Translations under genes and position numbers: made by a program
NCBI GenBank assembly: GCA_947630435.1
Contig: CANRHO010000002.1
Coordinates: 1-35,933 of the forward strand
DNA length: 35,933 nt
Direction of reading: 5' to 3'
From: an uncultured Bacilli bacterium
GTDB taxonomy: Bacteria > Bacillota_I > Bacilli_A > RF39 > UBA660
Shown here: positions 31,947 through 35,933 of the stretch, piece by piece
How the letters are laid out: every line of letters starts with the position of its first letter
Numbering within the stretch: the stretch's first letter is position 1
The notes under the pieces: generated by a model
What the model saw: the letters and a program-made list of their open reading frames with translations, nothing else
Database searches by the model: none
What the model was told of the DNA's origin: nothing

Positions 31947-32204
31947 ATGGAAGTAACAAAGGTAACGGTATCAAAAGAAGAAAAGGAAAATTCAAGGGTT
32001 AAAGGATATGCTATAATAGAATTGGATGGTGTTTTAAAAGTTAACGGTATTCGTATAATTCAAGGAAACGAAAGAATGTTTGCGGCAATGCCTAACAGAA
32101 AAGTTGGAGAAGATAAATATATAGATTATGTATATCCAATTAATAAGGAGTTAAGAGAAAAGATAGAAAAAGCAATTTTAGAAGAGTATAACAAAGAAAA
32201 TTAG
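31947..32204 (+). CDS. spoVG: RNA/DNA-binding regulator SpoVG
   Basis: SpoVG is a small nucleic-acid-binding regulator linked to septation, sporulation and virulence traits in Firmicutes. The 85 residues fit the core: MEVTKVTVSKEEKENSRVKGYAIIELDGVLKVNGIRII, MFAAMPNRK, DYVYPINKELREKIEKAILEEY. The flexible tail of longer homologues is missing. ATG 31947 has AAGGAG 8 bases upstream; ATGs at 31908 and 31941 are rejected on spacing and conservation. A weak U-tailed hairpin (GAGTATA/TATATTC, near 32183-32220) follows. Confidence 0.93.
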   Translation: MEVTKVTVSKEEKENSRVKGYAIIELDGVLKVNGIRIIQGNERMFAAMPNRKVGEDKYIDYVYPINKELREKIEKAILEEYNKEN

Positions 32205-32247
32205 TATATTCTTTTTTTTATTATAATATAATTTATCAGGAGGAGTT

Positions 32248-32538
32248 ATGAATAAGGATACTGATAAATTAGGTTTGACATCTCATAATATAAGCATTAC
32301 TGAAAGACAGAACATTCAAATAAATGGTGTTACGAAAATAGATAGTTTTGATAATGATGAATTTTTACTTGAAACTGAATTAGGTACACTTGGTATTAAA
32401 GGAAAGGGTCTTGAAATAATAAAACTTGATACGTATGAAGGAACCATTGCTATTAAGGGTGTAATTGATGCTTTATCTTATTTTGATACCCCTAAGTCAA
32501 AAAAAGAAAATTCTGTTATTTCTAGGTTATTCAAATGA
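32248..32538 (+). CDS. yabP: Sporulation protein YabP
   Basis: YabP is a mother-cell protein of the YabP/YqfC family needed for spore cortex or coat formation in B. subtilis. The 96-residue product has the family core ITERQNIQINGVTKIDSFDNDEFLLETELGTLGIKGKGLEI, and a short basic C-terminus (SRLFK, as in Bacillus). CAGGAGGAG is a very strong ribosome site 3-9 bases before ATG. Upstream GTATATT (32204-32210), 14 bases, AATATAAT (32225-32232) is a faint sigma-E-like match. Its stop overlaps the start of yabQ (ATGA), so the two are coupled. Confidence 0.92.
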   Translation: MNKDTDKLGLTSHNISITERQNIQINGVTKIDSFDNDEFLLETELGTLGIKGKGLEIIKLDTYEGTIAIKGVIDALSYFDTPKSKKENSVISRLFK

Positions 32539-32810
32539 TGAGCTTAGAAGAACAATTTAGAGTTATTTTTTACTCTTTTGCTTATGGTATGTTTTTTCTT
32601 TCTACGGTTAAGTTAATAAAGTGCATTAAAGTAAAAAAAACACTTTCTAGGTTTTTAATGGAATTATTATTTATGATATTCCATGTGATTTTATTTTATT
32701 TTTTATTGTATAAAATAAACGGAGGAATAATATCATTTTACGTTGGATTGTTTTTTTTATTAGGAAATTTCTTTTGTAAACTCTTTTACTATTCTGACAA
32801 AAAAAGTTGA
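32535..32810 (+). CDS. yabQ: Spore cortex protein YabQ
   Basis: YabQ is a mother-cell membrane protein that localises to the forespore and is needed for cortex synthesis. The 91-residue product begins MMSLEEQFRVIFYSFAYGMFFLST, typical for the family, and has about three hydrophobic segments (9-24, 41-58, 64-80). Bacillus YabQ is much longer (about 210), with a C-terminal extension that is absent here. Start ATG 32535 or 32538; the first overlaps the yabP stop. Coupled to yabP. Confidence 0.88.
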   Translation: MMSLEEQFRVIFYSFAYGMFFLSTVKLIKCIKVKKTLSRFLMELLFMIFHVILFYFLLYKINGGIISFYVGLFFLLGNFFCKLFYYSDKKS

Positions 32811-32836
32811 AATTTTCATGTTTTTCATTGTATAAT
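32807..32836 (+). promoter_or_regulatory. divIC promoter
   Basis: TTGAAA (32807-32812), 18 bases, perfect TATAAT (32831-32836), 24 bases before the start codon. The -35 overlaps the yabQ stop codon. It allows vegetative expression of divIC apart from the sporulation genes in front. Confidence 0.75.
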
Positions 32837-32860
32837 ATAACTGTCATGGGGATGATATAA

Positions 32861-33151
32861 ATGAAAAGAAGATTAACTAGTAAAGAACGTCGAAGAGTAG
32901 TGTTAACGTCAATATTATGTTTTTTTATAATTGGTTTAGCAGTTATATCATCAGTTAATAACATCATGAAAATAGGTGCTAAAAAAATAGAAAAAGCAAA
33001 TCTTAGTAAAAAACTTGAGGAGCTAAAAGAAGAACAAACAACCTTAAGTGATGATGTCGAAAAACTTAAAAACCCAGAATATGCCGCTAAATATGCGAGA
33101 GAAAAATATTTATATTCAAAAACCGGAGAAAAAATTTTAAAAATAGATTAA
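32861..33151 (+). CDS. divIC: Cell-division protein DivIC/FtsB family
   Basis: DivIC, with FtsL and DivIB, regulates septal wall synthesis. The 96-residue product has a basic cytoplasmic tail (MKRRLTSKERRRVVLT), one membrane helix (about 17-35) and an extracytoplasmic coiled coil (about 40-70, KKIEKANLSKKLEELKEEQTTLSDDVEKL). It ends with the conserved NPEYAAKYAREKYLYSKTGE. GGGGATG is the ribosome site. yabP-yabQ-divIC is the Bacillus order. Confidence 0.93.
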   Translation: MKRRLTSKERRRVVLTSILCFFIIGLAVISSVNNIMKIGAKKIEKANLSKKLEELKEEQTTLSDDVEKLKNPEYAAKYAREKYLYSKTGEKILKID

Positions 33152-33176
33152 CAGGGATTTACGTCCTTGTTTTTTA
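33151..33176 (+). terminator. divIC terminator
   Basis: ACAGGGA (33151-33157), loop of 6, TCCTTGT (33164-33170) with one G:T pair, then T6. It begins at the last base of the stop codon. Confidence 0.8.
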
Positions 33177-33195
33177 TATTTTAATATGGTTTAAT
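33167..33195 (+). promoter_or_regulatory. mrnC-rlmB-sigH promoter inside the divIC terminator
   Basis: TTGTTT (33167-33172), 17 bases, TTTAAT (33190-33195) with TGg. The -35 is the end of the terminator stem plus its first T's. Initiation near 33202 supports mrnC start at 33215. Confidence 0.6.
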
Positions 33196-33214
33196 ACTAT
33201 TGGATGTGAAAAAA

Positions 33215-33586
33215 ATGGATATTGAAAAAATAAATTCAGGGGTTTTAGCATATATTGGCGATGCGGTATACGAATTAAAAATAAGAAAGTATTTGATTTC
33301 AAAAAAAATTAATAAGGTAAACATTTTACAAAAAGAATCCATAAACTTTGTTAGTGCTTCTAGTCAAGCTGATATTTTGGATGATTTGATAAAGAAAAAC
33401 ATACTTACTGAAAAAGAACTACATTTAGTTAAGAGGGCTAGAAATTATAGACCACATTCAAAACCTAAAAGCACTAGTATAAAAACATATAAAAAAGCGA
33501 CTGCATTAGAAGCTTTGTTTGGAATGCTTTTTATTAATAATAATGAAACAAGAATAGATGAAATAATGAAAGAGATATTAAGGTGA
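33215..33586 (+). CDS. mrnC: Mini-ribonuclease III
   Basis: MrnC is an RNase III catalytic domain without a dsRNA-binding domain; it matures 23S rRNA. The 123 residues keep LAYIGDAVYELKIRKYL (catalytic Asp), FVSASSQADILD, KRARNYRPHSKPKS and TALEALFGMLFI (second acidic residue in ALEALFG). ATG 33215 is chosen because of the promoter and GGATGTG upstream; TTG 33200 is the other choice. It starts the mrnC-rlmB-sigH group; cysS, which precedes it in Bacillus, is absent. Confidence 0.93.
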   Translation: MDIEKINSGVLAYIGDAVYELKIRKYLISKKINKVNILQKESINFVSASSQADILDDLIKKNILTEKELHLVKRARNYRPHSKPKSTSIKTYKKATALEALFGMLFINNNETRIDEIMKEILR

Positions 33587-33590
33587 TTAT

Positions 33591-34304
33591 ATGTATGTAT
33601 ATGGAAAAAACGTGGCAAAACAACTTTTAAGCAACAATAGTAAAATAAAAAAAGTATATTTATCAAATAATTTAAAGGATGATCAAATAAATGATGCGTT
33701 ATTAAAAAAGAAAATTAATGTTACTTATTTAAATAAAAATGATATGGATAAATTAGAAAAGGGAAATCATCAAGGAGTTATTCTTGAGATTCCGGATTTT
33801 GAGTATTATGATGAAAAATATATGTTTAATAATTTACCTTCTAATCCTTTCATAATCATACTGGATCATTTAGAAGATCCTCATAATTTTGGTGCTATAA
33901 TAAGAACGGCAGAAGCCGCTGGAGTAGATTACATAATAATTCCTAAAAACAGATGTGTTCCGGTCAATGGGACGGTTATGAAAACGAGTGTAGGAGCTTT
34001 AGATAACGTAAAGATAGTAGAAGTAACAAACCTTATAAACATCATAAAGAAATTGAAACAGCATGGAGTATGGATAGTAGGAACGGATATGGATAATAGT
34101 GTTTTATATGATAGCATAGATTATAATTTACCCATTGCAATAGTAATAGGTAATGAGGGTTTTGGGATGAGCAATTTAGTAAAACAAAACTGTGATTTTA
34201 TTGCTAATATTCCAATGTATGGGAAAGTAAATAGTTTAAATGCGTCTGTTGCAGCGGGTATAATGATATATGAAGTAGTAAGAAAAAGAAAGCAAGGTGT
34301 TTAA
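33591..34304 (+). CDS. rlmB: 23S rRNA (guanosine-2'-O-)-methyltransferase RlmB (SpoU family)
   Basis: SPOUT-fold methyltransferase. In 237 residues: N-terminal L30e-like substrate domain (YVYGKNVAKQLLSN), linker with KGNHQGVI, motif 1 LDHLEDPHNFGAIIRTAEAAG, motif 2 IVIGNEGFGMS and motif 3 IPMYGKVNSLNASVAAGIMIYE with the knot-forming residues. All are intact. The start is 5 bases after mrnC with AAGGTGA as ribosome site, and sigH begins directly after its stop. The usual yacP between rlmB and sigH is missing. The exact modified guanosine is taken from the family. Confidence 0.94.
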   Translation: MYVYGKNVAKQLLSNNSKIKKVYLSNNLKDDQINDALLKKKINVTYLNKNDMDKLEKGNHQGVILEIPDFEYYDEKYMFNNLPSNPFIIILDHLEDPHNFGAIIRTAEAAGVDYIIIPKNRCVPVNGTVMKTSVGALDNVKIVEVTNLINIIKKLKQHGVWIVGTDMDNSVLYDSIDYNLPIAIVIGNEGFGMSNLVKQNCDFIANIPMYGKVNSLNASVAAGIMIYEVVRKRKQGV

Positions 34305-34937
34305 ATGTCAGAAAGAAAAGAATATAATGATTATGGGGATGATGCCGAACTTTTATATTTGATATCTGATAATAATGAAGAGGCAAACGAAATTATTTGT
34401 AAAAAATATGAACCCGTAATATCTTATTACGCTAAGAAAAATTGTGCTTTTGTGGAGGGTAAAGGCCTTGATTATAATGATTTATACCAAGAAGGACTAA
34501 TTGGACTTTTAAATGCTATAGAAAATTTTAAAGAACAAAAAGATATAAAATTTTCTACTTTTGCATTTTTATGTATTAATAGAAAAATAATAACAGCGGT
34601 AAAAAACGCCAATAGAAAAAAACATAGTGTTTTAAATGAATCATATTCGTTAGATTATAAGAGAAACGAAGAGGATCAAAGAGGGTTGGATAACGTGTTA
34701 TCTGACAATGTAGGTGGTTTAGAGGATTTGCTAGTTAGTAAGGAAGACAATGAGTTTTTTAATAAGAGATTAAATGAGGAGTTAACGGATTTTGAAAGAA
34801 TGGTATATGATCTTAGAATAAATAATTTTAGTTATGAGGAAATAGCCCAAACTTTACAAAAGACCCAAAAATCAATTTCTGGGGCTTTAGAAAGAATAAG
34901 ATTAAAATTAAAAAAAATTTTAAACGAAATAAATTGA
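34305..34937 (+). CDS. sigH: RNA polymerase sigma factor SigH family
   Basis: SigH drives early sporulation and, in Bacilli, competence-related genes. The 210-residue product has sigma region 2 (DLYQEGLIGLLNAIENFKEQKDIKFSTFAFLCINRKIITAVK, about 57-98) and a region 4 helix-turn-helix (LTDFERMVYDLRINNFSYEEIAQTLQKTQKSISGALERIRLKLK). Both size and neighbours (rlmB before, secE-nusG after) match Bacillus sigH. The start follows the rlmB stop without a gap; AAGGTG is the ribosome site. rpmG, usually next, is absent. Confidence 0.92.
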   Translation: MSERKEYNDYGDDAELLYLISDNNEEANEIICKKYEPVISYYAKKNCAFVEGKGLDYNDLYQEGLIGLLNAIENFKEQKDIKFSTFAFLCINRKIITAVKNANRKKHSVLNESYSLDYKRNEEDQRGLDNVLSDNVGGLEDLLVSKEDNEFFNKRLNEELTDFERMVYDLRINNFSYEEIAQTLQKTQKSISGALERIRLKLKKILNEIN

Positions 34938-34962
34938 CTATTTATATTATTTGTGCTAATAT
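34934..34962 (+). promoter_or_regulatory. secE-nusG promoter
   Basis: TTGACT (34934-34939, overlapping the sigH stop), 17 bases, TAATAT (34957-34962) with TGc before it. Initiation near 34969. GTGCTAA (34953-34959) and TTAGCAC (34971-34977) form an 11-base-spaced inverted repeat over the -10 and start point. Confidence 0.6.
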
Positions 34963-34973
34963 CTAGTTAGTTA

Positions 34974-34997
34974 GCACTTAAAAAGTGTTTTTATTTT
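34974..34997 (+). terminator. Terminator-like hairpin before secE
   Basis: CACTT (34975-34979), loop AAA, AAGTG (34983-34987), extended by G:T and A:T, then TTTTTATTTT. The longer repeat GTGCTAA/TTAGCAC shares bases 34974-34977 with this stem, so the two structures exclude each other in RNA read through from sigH. Confidence 0.55.
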
Positions 34998-35015
34998 GGA
35001 TTAATAGGAGATTAT

Positions 35016-35237
35016 ATGGCTAAAGAAAGAAAAAACAAAAAAGGAAAACTAACTTTTTTAAAAGATTTTTTTATAGATGTAAAAAAAGAATCAAAAAAAG
35101 TAATATGGACATCAAAGAAAAGCTTACTTAAATATTCAATCGCGACTTTAGTATTTATGTTATTTATCTGTTTATTTTTTGTTGGGACGGATTTAATAAT
35201 TGCATTATTATCTTATGTAAAGGAGTTAATTGGTTAA
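35016..35237 (+). CDS. secE: Preprotein translocase subunit SecE
   Basis: SecE clamps SecY in the translocon. The 73-residue product is the short Gram-positive form: charged N-terminus, the amphipathic FLKDFFIDVKKESKKVIWTSKKSLLKYS with the conserved K-V-W-(T/P), and one membrane helix (about 44-68). AGGAG lies 7 bases upstream. nusG begins one base after its stop codon, so the two are coupled. Confidence 0.96.
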   Translation: MAKERKNKKGKLTFLKDFFIDVKKESKKVIWTSKKSLLKYSIATLVFMLFICLFFVGTDLIIALLSYVKELIG

Positions 35238-35238
35238 T

Positions 35239-35775
35239 ATGGAAGAAAAAAAATGGTATGTTGTAAACACATATTCTGGGCATGAAGCTAAAGTAAAAGA
35301 AAAACTAGATATGAGGATAAATTCTATGGATATGCAAGAAAACATCTTTAGAGTAATTGTTCCAGAAAGAAAAGAAGTAGAAATAAAAGATGGTAAGAAA
35401 AAAGAAAAAATAAAAAAGTTGTTTCCAGGTTATGTTTTAGTTGAGATGATTATGTCCGATGAATCTTGGTATATCGTACGTAACACACCTGGAGTAACTG
35501 GTTTTTTAGGATCATCAGGTAAGGGTGCTAAACCAGTGCCATTATATGATGAAGAAGTAGAAAGAATATTTAAGGAAATCGGTTATAAGGGTGAAAATGT
35601 TGTTGTTAATTATGAAGTTGGGGATAAAGTTAAGATAATTGATGGGCCATTTAAAATGTTGGCTGGTAAAATTATTGATCTTAATAAAGATGAAGGTAGT
35701 GCTACCGTCGCAATTGATTTATTTGGTCAAGAAACTAACGTTGAATTAGAATTGACACAATTTACAAAAGAATAA
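35239..35775 (+). CDS. nusG: Transcription antitermination/pausing factor NusG
   Basis: NusG binds RNA polymerase and links it to ribosomes or Rho. The 178 residues have the NGN domain (KKWYVVNTYSGHEAKVKEKL, LFPGYVLVEMIMSDESWYIVRNTPGVTGFLG) and a C-terminal KOW motif (VGDKVKIIDGPFKMLAGKI). ATG 35239 fits the conserved MEEKKWYVV start; AAGGAG ends 13 bases upstream, a little far, and TTG 35230 is nearer to it, but conservation favours ATG. Order sigH-secE-nusG-(rplK) is classical. Confidence 0.96.
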   Translation: MEEKKWYVVNTYSGHEAKVKEKLDMRINSMDMQENIFRVIVPERKEVEIKDGKKKEKIKKLFPGYVLVEMIMSDESWYIVRNTPGVTGFLGSSGKGAKPVPLYDEEVERIFKEIGYKGENVVVNYEVGDKVKIIDGPFKMLAGKIIDLNKDEGSATVAIDLFGQETNVELELTQFTKE

Positions 35776-35790
35776 TTAATAAAAAATAAC

Positions 35791-35820
35791 TTGCTTTTAT
35801 CATATATGCTGTGATAAAAT
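35791..35820 (+). promoter_or_regulatory. Promoter of the downstream rplK operon
   Basis: TTGCTT (35791-35796), 18 bases, TAAAAT (35815-35820) with TGa. TTTTATCA/TGATAAAA also form an inverted repeat across it (35795-35802, 35812-35819). Initiation near 35827 gives a leader of more than 100 bases. Confidence 0.65.
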
Positions 35821-35864
35821 AATACTCGCAGCTATATATTTTATATAGATGATGAAAGAAAATA

Positions 35865-35906
35865 AGTGGAAGGCGCGGATTAGAAAAATAAAGCTATTTT
35901 ACCACT
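35865..35906 (+). promoter_or_regulatory. Probable L1-binding leader of rplK-rplA
   Basis: AGTGG (35865-35869) pairs with CCACT (35902-35906). An asymmetric loop starting AAGGC follows, and then a hairpin AAAATA-AAGC-TATTTT (35885-35900). GUGG-AGGC with UACCAC resembles the L1-binding stalk of 23S rRNA (GGUGGGAGGC ... UACCACC), as expected for L1 autoregulation of rplK-rplA. A separate hairpin, CTATATA-TTT-TATATAG (35832-35848), lies upstream. A strong ribosome site AGGAGGTG (35925-35932) ends the window, so the gene, presumably rplK, starts just outside. Confidence 0.55.
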
Positions 35907-35933
35907 CGCGAAAAAATAATTTATAGGAGGTGT

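Noticed and set aside
34953..34987. CIRCE (HrcA) operator suspected at TTAGCACTT...AAGTG
   Set aside because: CIRCE is TTAGCACTC-N9-GAGTGCTAA. Here the arms are nearly adjacent, and the outer repeat has the opposite orientation (GTGCTAA-N11-TTAGCAC).
35865..35906. Mimic of the L11-binding GTPase centre in the rplK leader
   Set aside because: Short strings such as TTAGAA and AAGC recall that rRNA region, but the pairing pattern fits the L1 site better.

Overview
The window is the replication-origin region of a very AT-rich, spore-forming low-GC Gram-positive bacterium, most likely in the class Bacilli. Evidence: gene order runs yidC-rnpA-rpmH / oriC / dnaA-dnaN-recF-gyrB-gyrA, then dnaX-ybaB-recR, and ends at mrnC-rlmB-sigH-secE-nusG, which is the Bacillus arrangement with pieces removed. 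Sporulation genes bofA, spoVT, yabG, spoVG, yabP, yabQ and sigH are present. TGA ends genes (yabP, sigH), so the code is the standard one, not the Mollicutes code. An uncultured gut Bacilli lineage is my guess; the sequence does not prove it.

Layout. 1-1534: yidC (cut by the window edge), rnpA and rpmH on the minus strand, driven from one consensus promoter, with a hairpin terminator between rpmH and rnpA. 1535-3548: two-part oriC, with DnaA-box clusters on both sides of dnaA. 3549-10992: dnaN, a ComK-family regulator, recF, gyrB and gyrA. 11031-12876: five perfect ParB sites (parS), with the small SRP RNA gene and tadA among them and the last site inside dnaX. 11770-20862: a tightly packed run of replication, repair and RNA genes (dnaX, ybaB, recR, bofA, holB, ricT, trmN6, pth, mfd). 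20906-25054: spoVT, a small membrane protein, tatD, a 3D-domain wall protein, rsmA, yabG and veg. 25141-31879: two large, translationally coupled surface proteins (an N-terminally anchored beta-domain protein and a thioester/Cna-B protein), the accessory part of the window. 31947-35775: spoVG, yabP, yabQ, divIC, mrnC, rlmB, sigH, secE and nusG. The window closes in the 5' leader of what is almost certainly rplK, with a probable L1-binding structure.

How it works together: chromosome initiation (DnaA/oriC), fork components (DnaN, DnaX, HolB), topology (GyrAB), repair (RecF, RecR, Mfd), origin segregation (parS) and sporulation control lie side by side. Regulatory sites are strongly compressed: terminators, stop codons and the next gene's promoter often share the same bases. 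Extended -10 (TGn) promoters dominate, and spoVT and yabG have sites resembling sigma-G and sigma-E promoters.

Most of the window is ordinary core genome. The parts that merit attention are the truncated ComK homologue between dnaN and recF, the parS cluster and its possible second role as a terminator, the surface-protein pair between veg and spoVG, and the nested regulatory sites. I saw no CRISPR array, transposon, tRNA or rRNA gene.
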